Positions 11,491-23,325 of a stretch of DNA of 64,000 nucleotides are shown here, piece after piece. The notes beneath the pieces are model-generated. The model was given only the letters and a program-made list of their open reading frames with translations. It did not search any database and was not told the DNA's origin. Numbering within the stretch: position 1 is the first letter of the stretch; each line of letters opens with the position of its first letter. Both the position numbers and the translations under genes were made by a program. The DNA comes from Petaurus breviceps papuanus. Its lineage: Eukaryota; Chordata; Mammalia; Diprotodontia; Petauridae. The stretch lies in assembly GCA_028583685.1 (NCBI GenBank), contig JAMXIF010001118.1:2512080-2576079 (forward strand). Reading direction: 5' to 3'.

Positions 11491-12345
11491 AATAGCTCAA
11501 GTTTTACTTTCTACCTAAGGTCTTACCTGATCCCCTGAGCTGCTATTGTCATTTCCTAAAACTTCCTGAACATTCACATGTTTTAATTTTTGTGACTTGA
11601 AGGATTCCCATCTTCAGGCATTCCTGGATATGTACAGGAGAGAAAACAAATGAAAGGTGAAATGTCCACAAGTTAGAGGAGCAGCTGGTATTCTAGTAGG
11701 TACTTCACCCTACCAATACAGAGTAAAAAGACCCTCATGCATTCCTTGCATATTTTCATTGTTTACCTTTAAAACTAAAGTTTTGTGTTACAATTATGAC
11801 CTCAAAGAGCAGTGCAAGTCCTCTGGACTCTAAGGTGATGTCAAAACCTTGCCAGTCTCAGTATCTTTCAACAGCAGTGACTAAAGTTCACCCAACCTTG
11901 CTTTTCAGAAGGCAGTCAAGGTAGAGAGGTTTATAGCAGTGTGCCATATAGTACAATGACCTCACATTGTCATCTTACACAATGGAAGGTAATATTCAGG
12001 TTAAAAAAACATTTAATTCTAATGATTGCATTTGCTGTATAATAGTTACGGTACTATAGATTTCATGCTATAAAAAGTGAATAGTATCTGAAATAATTTT
12101 TTTTGAAATGTTATCACAAAAGGTCATAGAATTCTAAGGAATTAATGGGAATTAGTAGGAAAAATATTTTACATGTTATCAATTTTATTGTGTACTTCAT
12201 TTTATACCTTATTTCTTGGTTACTGTTAGGAAAAGTGCATATCATCAGAATTAATGTTTCAGTAAACAGAACTGTATGCAGGAAAATGCAATTTAAGCAA
12301 TCTCTACTGAAAGATTACAGTTTTTGGTGGCTGAAGAAACTGAAC
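11491..12345. other. Unassigned stretch
   Basis: No gene recognised. A weak sense L2/L3-like phrase ('cttacctgatcccctgagct') occurs near 11520 but is too short to call. Confidence 0.4.
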
Positions 12346-12351
12346 ACCCTT

Positions 12352-12592
12352 TTGGCAGCTGGGTGGCCAAGTGGCTAGAGTACTCAGCTTGGACTTAAGA
12401 AGATTCATCTTCCTGAGTTTAAGTGTTGCCTCAGTCACTTAGCTGTGTGACCTAGGTAAGCCACTTAATCCTTGCTTCAGTTTCCTCATTTGTAAAATGA
12501 ACTGGAAAAGGAAATGACAAACCACTCCAGTATCTTTGCAAAGTAAACTCTAAATGGGATCTGAAAGAGACAAGATTGAAAAACAAAGACAA
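12352..12592 (+). mobile_element. Marsupial tRNA-derived SINE, long form
   Basis: It starts 'ggcagctgggtggccaagtg' (A-box region) and continues 'ctgagtttaagtgttgcctc' (B-box region), 'agctgtgtgacctaggtaag', 'tcagtttcctcatttgtaaa' and 'aaatgacaaaccactccagt', ending near 'taaatgggatctgaaagaga'. The copy is near full length and moderately diverged. Such SINEs carry an internal RNA polymerase III promoter and depend on LINE machinery. Confidence 0.88.
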
Positions 12593-12699
12593 ACCTCCTC
12601 TTTCCAAAAAGTACAATGCATCAATATTCCCATATTTTACATCCACAAAATTCGAGGATTGACTAAATCTGTAGACATCTTAGATATAACATTAATTCC

Positions 12700-12800
12700 T
12701 TATAGGACAATGACTATTTCAATTTTGTCTTTGGATCACCAATACCTAGTATAGTGTTAGTTAGATACTACATGCTTAATAAATGTTTGTAGATTCATCA
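12700..12800 (+). mobile_element. L2 LINE 3' end fragment
   Basis: 'acaatgactatttcaatttt', 'caccaatacctagtatagtg' and 'tgcttaataaatgtttgtag' match the order of the L2 tail. Confidence 0.6.
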
Positions 12801-13650
12801 AGGAAGACTGAATTATTCTATGATACTTTGAGATTTTTTTTTTTTTTTATTTATCGAGCATTAAGGTGGATGAAACCCTATATTTTTACCCTTGGAGTAG
12901 TCATTAGAGGAAGAATGTTTGTTGTACCCAACGATAAAATTTAAGATTCACACTTTTTGTTCTGAAAATATAACCTAGAAAATTTGCTACTAAAATAAAC
13001 TCCTGATACGAGTTACTTTCTTATTATATGCCTTTTTGTTCTAAAAGCTAAAGACATTTGCTCAGTTTTTTTTTTTTTTTCCTGAATGGCAGGGAAGAAA
13101 ATTACTCTAAACTTCCTTTCATCTTCTCACTTTACCTGTCCTTGAATGGAAAAGATATCAACAACACATAACCATCCATGATAGTTGAGTTGTAGGAAAG
13201 ATACAAAAATTACACATTGTGCCTGCAACTTTTTTTCTTTGTCTAGGGATTTCCAAATGTCAATGTGTCAGCAAGAACATCCTTACTGTGTTACCAGTGA
13301 ATACTCTAAGTCATGCTCCTTTGAGAGGATTATCTTTGCCTAAGATTTTGACTGATCTCACAGAAACTTCATGTCTTGTATATAGAAGAGCATTCTTCTC
13401 TGTCAAATGAGTACATTCCCAATAAAACTTACTATCTCTATCTCCAGAGAACATCATCTGACTCACTAAATGGTAAAAAAAAAATCAGTTTGATAGAACA
13501 TAAAAGAGAAACAGCTGTTCCTTCCTAGAGTGAAAGCACTGAAAGTAAAAACTTAAATCTTTTGATAAAATAAGTATTTAAAATTACATGTTAGGCACAG
13601 TATATAATACTAGATAAAATCATAGAAAGATCCATAGAGATCCTGATTTA
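12801..13650. other. Unassigned stretch
   Basis: Homopolymer T runs occur near 12834-12848 and 13066-13080. The 63-codon frame at 13219-13410 shows no family features. Confidence 0.4.
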
Positions 13651-13654
13651 GAGA

Positions 13655-13885
13655 GGTAGTATAAAATAGCAGCAGGAGGGGAAAAGAACCATTCTATTTA
13701 GGTTCAAGAAGCTTGGGTTCAAGTAGTATTTCTGAAACTTACTGATTATTTAACACTGGGCCTTAGATTCCCATCTGCAAAATGGGGATGATAATAGTTA
13801 TATTACCGATTTCATAAGGTTTTTGCAAAATTCAATTTAGATAATGTATTTAAGCAGATGGTAAAATCACAAAATATTTTTAAAT
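13655..13885 (+). mobile_element. MIR-type SINE
   Basis: The sense order is intact: 'gagaggtagtataaaatagc', 'gggttcaagtagtatttctg', 'cctgggcc'-like 'cactgggccttagattccc', 'catctgcaaaatggggatga', 'ataatagttatattaccg' and 'tttcataaggtttttgc'. Confidence 0.72.
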
Positions 13886-13904
13886 GACTCATGTATTGAA
13901 AAAA

Positions 13905-14035
13905 GGACCTTATGGAGTCAGAATGCCTTTGTTAAATTGCTTTTTTTCTCCGAGCCTCAGTTTCCTTATGAAAAAAAGGAATTTCATTATATCTGCCCTT
14001 ATCTATTTTATGAGTTATGAGAAAACTAATTCATA
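13905..14035 (+). mobile_element. MIR-type SINE fragment
   Basis: 'gagcctcagtttccttatga' with 'ggagtcagaatgcctttgtt' upstream is the sense SINE core. It lies directly after the previous MIR in the same orientation. Confidence 0.55.
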
Positions 14036-15190
14036 AATTTAAAAATACTTCATAATAAGAACTATTAATGAAACTGTCTTCTGATCAACGTGGACTACCC
14101 TTCCAACAGTGCAGAGTGCATTACATCTCTACCTCATCTTATGTGATTACTGCCCACTTTTGCCTTCACAGATCCTCTACCTAAAATTGGATATCAATGA
14201 TTTGTTACTCCTTTTCATTGCTACATGACTAGCTAACTTCCTTTTCTGATCATATAATTCCTTGATAATACCTTTTTATGCCACTTCATTTAGGAAAATC
14301 ATCATTTGAATATGTTGCAACCTACTTATAACCAATAGTGTCTTTACAACACTTTTTGGGTAATGGAGAAATTTGATTGTTTGGAGACATTGATAGTTAC
14401 TTGATTGTCAAGCACATGGCCTCATTGTAAATATATTGGTGTTAAGAAAGGTTATAAGGGAATTGAGTGGATTTAGGACAGCAAGTGGTTAATTGATGGA
14501 ATTGAGTGAACCACAGTGACTCAATCTTCTGATTCAATTCTGGAGCTAACTCAGTTCCCTTTCTTTAAAATTATGAGTCTAGTCCAACTTCTGTCTTATA
14601 AGAAAAAATGATTCAATTATGGGAATTGAGAGAAAACCTTACTGTATTTTTTTTTTAAACTTAGCTTTGCACAGCTGGGAAGCTGGATTACCTCTACTTG
14701 ATGCTTAAAGACTCTTAACTAAGGACCTGGATTATGTTGACCAGAAACAAAATCAGATCCAAAGACTGATGCAAGGAGTTTTCTTAAAATTATACATCTC
14801 AAGCAACCCATATTTCTTATCTGAAAACTGACCTAATTATGATCAGTTATTTTTTTTCCACATTCCTTTGATTATTCACAGTAACTTGGGGGGAGTGGGA
14901 CACCTCTTTATCTGATTTCAGGGAATTATGCCTATTTACTCTCTCCCTGTCCCAACTTGGAAAGTCCATAATCTCCCCCCCCCCCCAATTAGAAATCAGA
15001 TTACTTAATGTATCCTGGTTGTTGGTTTTTTTTAAAGTAATTGGTATGATCTGATTAATTGTTTTTAATGTATAAATGTCTGTCTCCCTCTATATGTGCG
15101 GTTTAGTGCCAAAGCTGAGGAAGGTGAATAATTCTAATTTACTAGGCAATTGACATGCATTGCTTAATAAATCAAAATGCTCAGAAGTTC
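14036..15190. other. Unassigned stretch
   Basis: No gene recognised. A C-homopolymer of about 11 bases lies near 14977-14987 and several poly-T runs occur. No clear repeat was placed. Confidence 0.4.
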
Positions 15191-15194
15191 AAAC

Positions 15195-15515
15195 TTTGTT
15201 TCCTCAGGCATTTCATCCTTCACCTTCCACAGTCAATTGTCTCTGAATGTGGGCTGTGTCAGTCAAACTGAGACCTGTTAAAGACCTTAGCATGAAAAGT
15301 CCAAGGTTTCCCACAACATCCAAGGTCATCTCCAGTTGTCCTGATTCATATCTGGCCATATCAGAGACAGATGGCTCTGGAGGAGAAAGTGAGTCTGATG
15401 ACTTTGCACAGCCCTCACTCACTGAAATCCAATTCACTTACATATCATTACATCGCCTCCCTGATATCATGGTCTTCTTTGAGAATGAAGGAGAAACAGC
15501 AGCAAGCAGCAAGTC
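15195..15515 (+). mobile_element. RTE-type SINE / RTE LINE 3' end
   Basis: The 3' half, 'catctccagttgtcctgatt', 'agatggctctggaggagaaa', 'gactttgcacagccctcact' and 'gagaatgaaggagaaacagc', is the characteristic marsupial RTE-derived tail. It ends in a CAGCAAG-type simple repeat, typical of RTE-mobilised elements. A 96-codon open frame runs through it but is not coding. Confidence 0.75.
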
Positions 15516-15764
15516 TATTGTAGCAGCTTGTGGTTAGTAAAAGTTCCAAGCAATCCTAAGTGTACTGGGCCTTCTATCATTATCCATCTTCAATGCCCAT
15601 CCAAGAGTTGTGTACTGGACTAACTCATTTGCCGTTCATGCTAACCTTTCAAGTTTTGAAAAACAATATCATTACTTATCTATTTGTTTTTTTTCCATAT
15701 GGTTTGTTAGGCCAATCAATTTTGAGTGGTCAAGAAACTCGTTTAAAAAGCTCTATTAAATAAT

Positions 15765-16100
15765 AATAATAACAATGATATAAATATTGAATTAGCTATA
15801 AAAGACATATGAAGAAATATGCTCTCTGTATCCAGAGAAAGAACTGGTAAAGAGAAGTATGTATGGAATAACTTTTTTTATATACATATACCTATTTATG
15901 TCTAATGGTAGCAATCTCTAGGGTGTGGGGGGGAAAAAATAAGAAATTTAAATGATAATTTTGTTGTTTATTTGAAAGGAATAACAGGTAGTACACAGTA
16001 GAGTTGCAGTTTCATGTATGATCATCTTTTTTATTGTACTATGTTAAGGAAATGCTTGTTTTATTCCATAAACTAAAAAAAACAAAAACTGCAACAGCAA
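15765..16100 (+). mobile_element. LINE 3' UTR fragment (marsupial, L1-like)
   Basis: 'gctctctgtatccagagaaa', 'gaactggtaaagagaagtat', 'gtatggaataacttttttta', 'aacaggtagtacacagtaga' and 'tattccataaactaaaaaaa' match a marsupial LINE 3' end that I recognise, finishing in an A-rich tail. I am less sure of the clade than of the repeat status. Confidence 0.55.
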
Positions 16101-17647
16101 CAACCATAACAATAAGGTCTAGAGATATTTTCAGCATAGTGGTGCTCACCAAGAGTAACATCTAAAGTATCTCCCCATCTACCCGGGGATCTTTCTTATA
16201 TTTGAATTCTGCAGAATTGAGGAAAAGAATTTCTGAGTGAGAAGTAAATCAGGAAAATGACAGTAAAACAGAATATTTTTCCAATATCTGGCCAGTCTAA
16301 AAATGAGGATACAAGCAGATACCTGGTGGCACATGATCAAGTATATTTCCTTACCATTCAGCAGCAAGAGATAGAATGCCAGGTAGACCTCCATGACACT
16401 GGTGAATGTGTTTACTGAGTCTGAATCTCATCACTTAATGCCTTATTTGATATTTAAAAGTTAATTAGTTACATATCAAGTAATGATATATGATTTTAAT
16501 ATATGTATGCAAGAAACTTGTTGGAAGACAGCCTGTAAGGGTTGAGTTTTGCTGTCTTGAAACAAAATGCTTGTTTGGAAGCAGCACATAATAAAAAAAG
16601 TGGAATATTGTATACCCTGCTCACTTCTACTTCTCCATCAATTCTGTGACTACACTGCTATAGAATACCTGAATATTATCTTCTCATATTTTCATCAAGG
16701 ACACATCTTTATTACATGTGTTGATCATTCATATAGAGACTTTTTAGAGATGAGAAATTAGTTGTGTCAATAGTTATTAATATCTTCTTTATCATGTTTT
16801 CATGCACAGTAATATTTATATTCTTCCTAATAATTATATATGTTCTTCAGCTTCAATTAATTAGAAAAAAAATACAGATTTGCTTTTCTTCTATATGTCT
16901 TTGTTCAGTTACAACTGATTTTCCTGTCCTTGTTTATTTCCACTTGTTCATATAGTACATCAACATCTGAAGTATTAGAATACAAATGCACATGATGATT
17001 TCATTGTCATAAACTTTAAAAAAATTGTCATAGTTAGAAATGCTAACAGATCTGTTCTATCTTTGTATGTTCTTTAACTTCATCTATAAATGTTTTTGGA
17101 ATGTTCTTAGTTGGGAAATGCCTTATTTTAGATTTTTGCAGATTTACTTTCTTTTTTACCAGTTTGATATTTTCTGAGATACTTATAATCTTTCACCATC
17201 CTCTTATGTTTTGCAAATGGCCTTGTGGTCTAAAGTTCTAGTTCCCTTGTCTTTCTGTTTGGCGAGGAATTTTTTTTCTCCTAGTTGAGGACAGTTTCTA
17301 GATGCTTGTATTCCTTCTTGAGGCCACTGCTTTACAGCAGTTTGATTTCTGTATCAAATGTTGTTAATATATGTTGATCACCATCCCCCCCCCCCATCCT
17401 CCACTCCCAACTCTATGTTTAACTTTGCTTGAATTAGTCAGGGTTGCCTTGTTTTACTCCACAAAGTTTTGTCTTCTTTTTTTATCCCTGCTAGCTAAAT
17501 GTGGCTTATTTTGACCTATGTTTTAATGAAATGATAATCTGACTACACATATAGCTATCAGTGAAATGCTTCCCATGTCAGTAACTCATCATAAAGATAT
17601 AGTCAGTATTTTTGTTATTTTGTTTTGTTTTGCTTTGTTGTTATTTC
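16101..17647. other. Unassigned T-rich stretch
   Basis: No gene recognised. The minus-strand 71-codon frame at 16179-16394 is hydrophobic but lacks a nameable motif. The pyrimidine-rich texture of 17000-17560 suggests an antisense retroelement, not identified. Confidence 0.35.
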
Positions 17648-18346
17648 TTTTCCTTTCCTTTCCTTTCCTTTCCTTTCCTTTCCTTTCCTTTCCTTNNNNN
17701 NNNNNNNNNNNNNNNNNNNNNNNNNNNNNNNNNNNNNNNNNNNNNNNNNNNNNNNNNNNNNNNNNNNNNNNNNNNNNNNNNNNNNNNNNNNNNNNNNNNN
17801 NNNNNNNNNNNNNNNNNNNNNNNNNNNNNNNNNNNNNNNNNNNNNNNNNNNNNNNNNNNNNNNNNNNNNNNNNNNNNNNNNNNNNNNNNNNNNNNNNNNN
17901 NNNNNNNNNNNNNNNNNNNNNNNNNNNNNNNNNNNNNNNNNNNNNNNNNNNNNNNNNNNNNNNNNNNNNNNNNNNNNNNNNNNNNNNNNNNNNNNNNNNN
18001 NNNNNNNNNNNNNNNNNNNNNNNNNNNNNNNNNNNNNNNNNNNNNNNNNNNNNNNNNNNNNNNNNNNNNNNNNNNNNNNNNNNNNNNNNNNNNNNNNNNN
18101 NNNNNNNNNNNNNNNNNNNNNNNNNNNNNNNNNNNNNNNNNNNNNNNNNNNNNNNNNNNNNNNNNNNNNNNNNNNNNNNNNNNNNNNNNNNNNNNNNNNN
18201 NNNNNNNNNNNNNNNNNNNNNNNNNNNNNNNNNNNNNNNNNNNNNNNNNNNNNNNNNNNNNNNNNNNNNNNNNNNNNNNNNNNNNNNNNNNNNNNNNNNN
18301 NNNNNNNNNNNNNNNNNNNNNNNNNNNNNNNNNNNNNNNNNNNNNN

Positions 18347-18393
<47 letters not shown>
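17648..18393. repeat. (TTTCC)n, 651-N assembly gap, then (TG)n
   Basis: A pentanucleotide tract (TTTCC, 17648-17695) runs into N at 17696-18346; a (TG)n tract (18347-18393) follows. The two long open frames called here are artefacts of the N run. The missing sequence is unknown and may be more than simple repeat, since the motif differs on the two sides. Confidence 0.97.
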
Positions 18394-18398
<5 letters not shown>

Positions 18399-19490
18399 TT
18401 CTCTAACAGTAGTAGGTCCGTTCACCGATTTTTGGATAAGTATCTCATATTTAAAGTACCAATAGTACTCTAAAGTACTACATATTTGTGATCTAAAAAT
18501 TATGTATTTCTTAAGAATATTTTGACCTTTCTTTCCCATCACTCCATCGCTATTCCTGTAGAATCAGAGGATGTCCCAAAGGAATCAGAATAATTTATGA
18601 TTTTTATTTGTTTAAAAATTGGTATGGTGAGATATTTCATGATTAAGCATCAACTTACTGATGATAACCTCCAAACATTGCTTTTCTGGTCTTCAGATAC
18701 TGGATATTAGTCTGCAACTAGGACCATACTTGAAGCCTTTTCAAGTTAGAATATGACAGAACTTATAGATTGCTGGCATAGCCAAGGTTTATTAGGTTAT
18801 GTCCATAACATGATCAGGCATCAGAAAATGACCTTCCTAGAGGTGCTGCTATTACAAACATGATGTATTTTACATTTTAGCTAAGGCTATGAAGCAGGTA
18901 GAAAGAAAAAATTATGCCTAGATAATTTGGACATTTTGAAAAAAAAATGATTGTTTAAAAGAAGTGAATGTCTTAGGGAATTTTTAGTTTTTCCTCTCCA
19001 CTTCAGTTCTCCTAATTCTTATCTCATGATGGTACACTGACAGTAAAAACATAACAACTCCTTCAGATATACTAGGGCCAACTGAACTTGTTACCTAATA
19101 ATATCAGAAAGGAAAGCAGAAAATTATGAGTCATGTGAGTTTAAAGGCACATTTTATCAGTTCTAGTTTTCCTTGTAGCTGTAAAGTGTTCAGAAAGCAC
19201 TACCAATGAGGAATAATCCAGATAAGGTATTTGTTTCTTTATGCAATTGAAAGTGGTACCAATATTATTTAAAATATATGATTTTGAAAATAGAATAAAT
19301 AAGCAGCATCAATCAATTTAGGGAACTATCAACTAGCCTGTTAAGCACAGTTTCCCAGTTCAATTATTTTTAACCTTATGTTGTTTCTTTTAAGTAGATT
19401 TAGAGAAAATATAGTTATTGGAAACTGATGTGACCCAGTGTAGCTTGTGAACATAATGGGAATTATGGAATTATGAACTTGAAATAGATT
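18394..19490. other. Unassigned stretch
   Basis: No gene recognised. The block at 18650-18880 has somewhat higher GC and may be an old repeat that I cannot name. Confidence 0.4.
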
Positions 19491-19499
19491 TTGAGAAGG

Positions 19500-19870
19500 C
19501 TTTTAGTCAAGTCATGATCACACCTTAACTAACCCTGATGAATAAGCAGCCATATTATTATGAAATCTCTCCAGGGAAGAAGATTCTATAACTTTTCTCA
19601 GTAATTCATTCTATTTGAGATGTCCTTTCTGAGCCTGAATCTCTTCTGTTACAATTTGACACTATTTTCTTTTAATTCATCTATGGTAAAGATTGAAAAC
19701 AGTCACACTGAATCCTCCTAATAGCAATTTTGCATGTATTTGAAGACTGATTATAACTCACTTTTTAGACTTTCTCTTTCCCCCAAGCTAAATAACCCAA
19801 TTCAGTTAAACTTTCTGAGAGATTGAATTTTTTAACCCATTCAAATATTTGGCACCTTGCTTTTTCTATT
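19500..19870 (-). mobile_element. CR1/L3-type LINE ORF2 fragment, antisense
   Basis: The order 'gaaatctctccagggaagaa', 'cagtaattcattctatttga', 'tttgaagactgattataact' and 'cccccaagctaaataaccca' follows the antisense CR1/L3 ORF2 phrase seen in many amniotes (short phrases such as 'cttctccaggctaaacaacc'). It is heavily diverged. Confidence 0.5.
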
Positions 19871-19904
19871 AACTATTGAATGTGCCTGTTTAAAATGAGA
19901 TACA

Positions 19905-19960
19905 AAGTATATATATACACACATATATATATATATATACACACACACATATATATATGC
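19905..19960. repeat. TA/CA microsatellite
   Basis: Alternating TATA and CACA dinucleotides. Confidence 0.9.
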
Positions 19961-20019
19961 CTATTATATAGTAAAGTCATAATATTCCATTGTTAGTTAT
20001 AAATATATCATCTATAGAG

Positions 20020-20410
20020 GCAATGTGGTATTATAATAGATAGAGAAGTAACCAGAGTCAGGAAAACTCAAGTTCTATCTATAGCACAGGCTGGTTGTGA
20101 GATGCAGGTCAAGTCACCATAACTCCCCAGTGTACCAGAAGCATCGAATGCACAGCTTCAGGCAACACCTTATAGTGCTGCCGAAATAACATTAAAATGT
20201 AATTGGGAAATACCTGATAAAGTGAATAAAAATACAACAGAATAAAGATAATGCAAATACGTGGTTTTCTAAGACAATCCCCAGGTGCAGGGATCCTAAT
20301 GTATGTTTCTAGATCTCTGCCTATCTGAGCTTGACACCATTGCTAAGAACTAGCAACTAAGGGTGTAAGTTGCGCAGTGGTTGCTAATATAAGTACTAAG
20401 TAGAGGGAGT
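20020..20410 (+). mobile_element. Marsupial SINE split by a hAT MITE
   Basis: The head and middle, 'aggcaatgtggtattataat', 'aaccagagtcaggaaaactc' and 'ggtcaagtcaccataactcc', run to about 20135. The same SINE resumes after the insertion with 'ctagcaactaagggtgtaag' (family phrase 'ctaagactataagttgcag'). The split shows that the MITE is younger than this SINE copy. Confidence 0.65.
20136..20342. mobile_element. hAT-type MITE inside a SINE
   Basis: The left terminus 'cagaagcatcgaatgcacag' and right terminus 'gagcttgacaccattg' are eroded inverted repeats of a CAGNGGTGTCAAAC-type end. The interior phrases 'taaaatgtaattgggaaata', 'gaataaaaatacaacagaat' and 'gtggttttctaagacaatcc' are shared with the MITE at 31095. 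Flanking 8-mers agree only partly (about 4 of 8). Confidence 0.68.
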
Positions 20411-20604
20411 TTGTTATTTGGGAGTATTGAAAAGGTGATTTGGTAGAGGAGAATTCAGCAGACCTTCCAACCCTCCTCCCCTTTCCCAGAATATTTTTTT
20501 TTCTCTTAGAGATGTGACATTAAAACAAAATCTTGGAACACAATCTCAATTATCTTATATTAAATTGATGACAGTTGCTATGGAAAGATTGATTGTAATG
20601 ATCC

Positions 20605-20745
20605 ATCAGTCACAAATCATTTATTATACAACTACTATGTGCCAGTAATTGACTCAATGCTTGGGGACTGAAAGATAAAAAAAGGAACAATCCCAGCTCT
20701 CATAGAAATTTCACTCTAATAATGCACAGGGAGATGAATAGGCAA
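20605..20745 (-). mobile_element. L2 LINE 3' end, antisense
   Basis: 'atttattatacaactactat', 'gtgccagtaattgactcaat' and 'ctcatagaaatttcactct' correspond to the reverse complement of the L2 tail. Confidence 0.72.
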
Positions 20746-20864
20746 TTGAGAAAGGAGTCTATGATTATTCTATCAGTTCCAGGTCTTCCTTCTTTCTCAG
20801 GACTTTGTCACTGCATAGTGCTATTTTAACTAATATTAACCTCCCTCCCCTTGCCCCACCCCAT

Positions 20865-21032
20865 CCATCTCTTTGTCTGTGTGTCTACCTCTGTCTCTTG
20901 ATCTCTGTACCTCTGTCTTTGTCTCTCTGTTGCTGTTTCTCTGTCTCCATCCCTTTCTGTCTCTTTTTTTCTCTCTGTCTCTCTGTCTCTATATGTCTGT
21001 CTCTTTCCATCCTTCCCTCCTTCCCTCTTACT
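20865..21032. repeat. Degenerate (TCTCTG)n pyrimidine-rich tract
   Basis: TCTGTCTC-type repeats continue into CCTTCC runs. The two open frames here, rich in Leu, Ser and Cys, come from the repeat. Confidence 0.9.
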
Positions 21033-21139
21033 CTATGATGTTATTGGATCAAGATAAGGCAAACAACTGAACTAGTGATTTCATTGGTATGGAGAACTCC
21101 CAAGTAAGGAAACTTCTGCCAATACCTTCTTTACAATTT

Positions 21140-21285
21140 CTAGTCTTCAAGACTTGCTTAAAATTCTGAGAGTTTAGGTATTTTTCCAGGTTAACAGCAG
21201 GTATGTCTCAGACATGGGATTTAAATCCAGGTCTTTTCAGCTTCAGAAACAGCTCTTTTCACTCTACTTTGCTGCTTGTCACTGT
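21140..21285 (-). mobile_element. SINE head, antisense
   Basis: 'gtctcagacatgggatttaa', 'atccaggtcttttcagcttc' and 'tttcactctactttgctgc' are the antisense order of the marsupial SINE/MIR head. Confidence 0.6.
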
Positions 21286-21825
21286 TGTATTAACATGAAT
21301 TTAGAAATTAGGTGACAAATTAACAAACATTTTTACATATGAGCTAAGGATCTGAGGTGTTTATTGGTGAAAGTAGCAAGTCAAGACTGTTAATGAAGAA
21401 TCAGTTAAAAGCACTTGATCATTTGGTTGGTAAATAATAGGGAGAACTATTCAGACATTGGGGGCAACAAGTGATCTATTCTCCATTGAAGAGGAGGCCA
21501 GAGAACATACAGGAAAATTTCTGAAATAGGCATTCATTTCATATATTAAAAACCATGGACATTTTGGACAGGGAATTTAAAATCTGGTCCTTATATAGAC
21601 TGAATGATCTGTCTGTTATACAAAGTTAGGAGTCCAACATCTATTAACCTGACTAACTTTAATAGGGAATCATCATGGTAACCTCAGATTAAAGCATGAG
21701 TTTGATTAGGTAGGTTACAAACACAAGGAACCACATGCTTCCTCTATCACCTATACTAACTAGGACCTGGTAGTAGGATAACTATACTGCTGTGAGAAGC
21801 ACCTAATGGATAAACAAGCATTTAT
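21286..21825. other. Unassigned stretch
   Basis: No gene or recognised repeat. Confidence 0.4.
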
Positions 21826-21839
21826 TTATTTATATATTT

Positions 21840-21980
21840 TTAACTTTTTGGAGGGCAGTTGGGGTTAAGTCCAAGGTCACATGGATAGTTTTTGTGTTAA
21901 GTGTCTGAGGCTGGATTTGAACTCAGGTCCTCCTAATTCCAGGACCAGTGCTCTATTCACTGTGACGCCTAGCCACCCCC
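21840..21980 (-). mobile_element. Marsupial tRNA-derived SINE, short monomer, antisense
   Basis: Reading the minus strand, it begins 'gggggtggctaggcgtcaca', includes a B-box-like stretch near 21930 and ends in the CCCAACTGCCC-type 3' end next to a T-rich (poly-A complement) block. It is older than the dimers at 40308 and 45964. Confidence 0.85.
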
Positions 21981-21984
21981 AAAT

Positions 21985-23145
21985 AAGCAATTTCTTAATA
22001 TTTAACTTGCAAACCTAAAATTAAAAGTGATGATTCTAATCTGGCCACTATTTAACATGTTATTAATAAAACTAGTAACACATGCATTTCCAGTCATAAA
22101 AAATGACATTTTTGATGGTGAGATTCCATTTCTTGCTGATAATATTTCAATACTTTAACTTATACATTCAACTAGCTTTTAATATTCTTTCTGTCCTATG
22201 CTGTCTATACATCATATTACTTGTCTTAAACTTAATATATGAATGAGATCTTTTAATACTGAGTTTTCAAGAGAATTAAAGAGAATTCCCCTAAGTACTT
22301 AAATTTTGGGATGTAAACTAAACCTACTAAACAACTATACTCAAGAGGGCATTTTTTTTACAGATATTTCAACATTTTCCTTAGAATATATGATTTCTGA
22401 ATCGGTTTTTATGATTTAAATTTAATTTATTCCGGTGTAAAATTTGAATAGTAGTGGTGAAAAAAGTACCTGTGTGACCTTCCCACAAAATATGAGTAAT
22501 TTTTAAATCATGTACTATATCTTCTTTAGGTAGTTACTCCAACATAACTTTCAATTCCCTCTCAACCCTTGCATGAAAATTCTTTTCTAAACCAATACAC
22601 TTCAATGCAAATAGAATGACAAATACCTATGCTTTGAAGTAAAGAATATATTCTTTTCTCCTCTTGTTTATTTTTTGGTAAAGTATCAACTTCAGTAACT
22701 CACTGAAGTTATTTTGTGCATGGAGAACCTTTCTTCATTTCTTGGTTTCTTTTCACTTTTCTGAAAGCTTCCTAGAAAGCCATTGTGTACATACTTTAGC
22801 ATTTAAAAAGAAAAAAACTGACTAATCTGGCATCTATAGTTATTCAGGACCAGGACTGATCACACACACTCATACTGGGTGACTAAAATTGTTGTATTGA
22901 ATATTGTAAGTCAGTCAAAGAAATTGTTTCAGGAGAAAACATTTCACCAAGAAAAGAGGGTAAAACCCCACAAATACACAGGAGCTTCTGAGCGTCTTGG
23001 TTTTGTTTTAATCTTTAACAGCTTCAAACACCATTAAGGCTTTTGGAATATCCTGTTCAGCAAAAGCACCAAAAAGTTTTCTGTTTTGTTTTTCCTTTAC
23101 ATTTTTTGTTTTGTTTTTGTTTGTGAAGGGATGTAAGGACATTGA
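21985..23145. other. Unassigned, repeat-poor AT-rich stretch
   Basis: No gene recognised. A short hairpin (ACTTCAGT, AACT loop, CACTGAAGT) lies near 22689-22710. Confidence 0.4.
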
Positions 23146-23149
23146 GTAG

Positions 23150-23325
23150 GGCAGTAGACGGGAATTGAATGAGAAGTTCAGGTTTCCAATCTCTGCCAGT
23201 ATCTGTGTGAGCTCAGCTATTTCACTTTGTTTCTCTGCCTCTCATTTTCTTCATATGTAAAATGTTTTTGGAGAATGAAGAGATGAGCTCTAAAATCTCT
23301 TCCAGCTCCAAACTTCTATAATTTT
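23150..23325 (+). mobile_element. MIR-type SINE
   Basis: 'aatctctgccagtatctgtg', 'tctctgcctctcattttctt' and 'aaaatctcttccagctccaa' follow the sense order of a marsupial MIR variant whose 3' part reads 'ggtcccttccagctctaaat'. Confidence 0.62.

Noticed and set aside
12352-12592. tRNA-like A and B boxes, possible tRNA gene
   Set aside because: The boxes belong to the marsupial tRNA-derived SINE; no cloverleaf with a mature 3' end is present. The same holds for the other SINE copies.
15247-15537. 96-codon plus-strand frame that looks fairly protein-like
   Set aside because: It lies within an RTE-type SINE tail; the sequence is a known repeat class.
16179-16394. 71-codon hydrophobic minus-strand frame
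   Set aside because: No recognisable family motif or exon context; chance is the simplest reading.
17566-18542. Several frames of 256-317 codons on both strands
   Set aside because: They are made of (TTTCC)n, an N gap and (TG)n. No real coding sequence is present.
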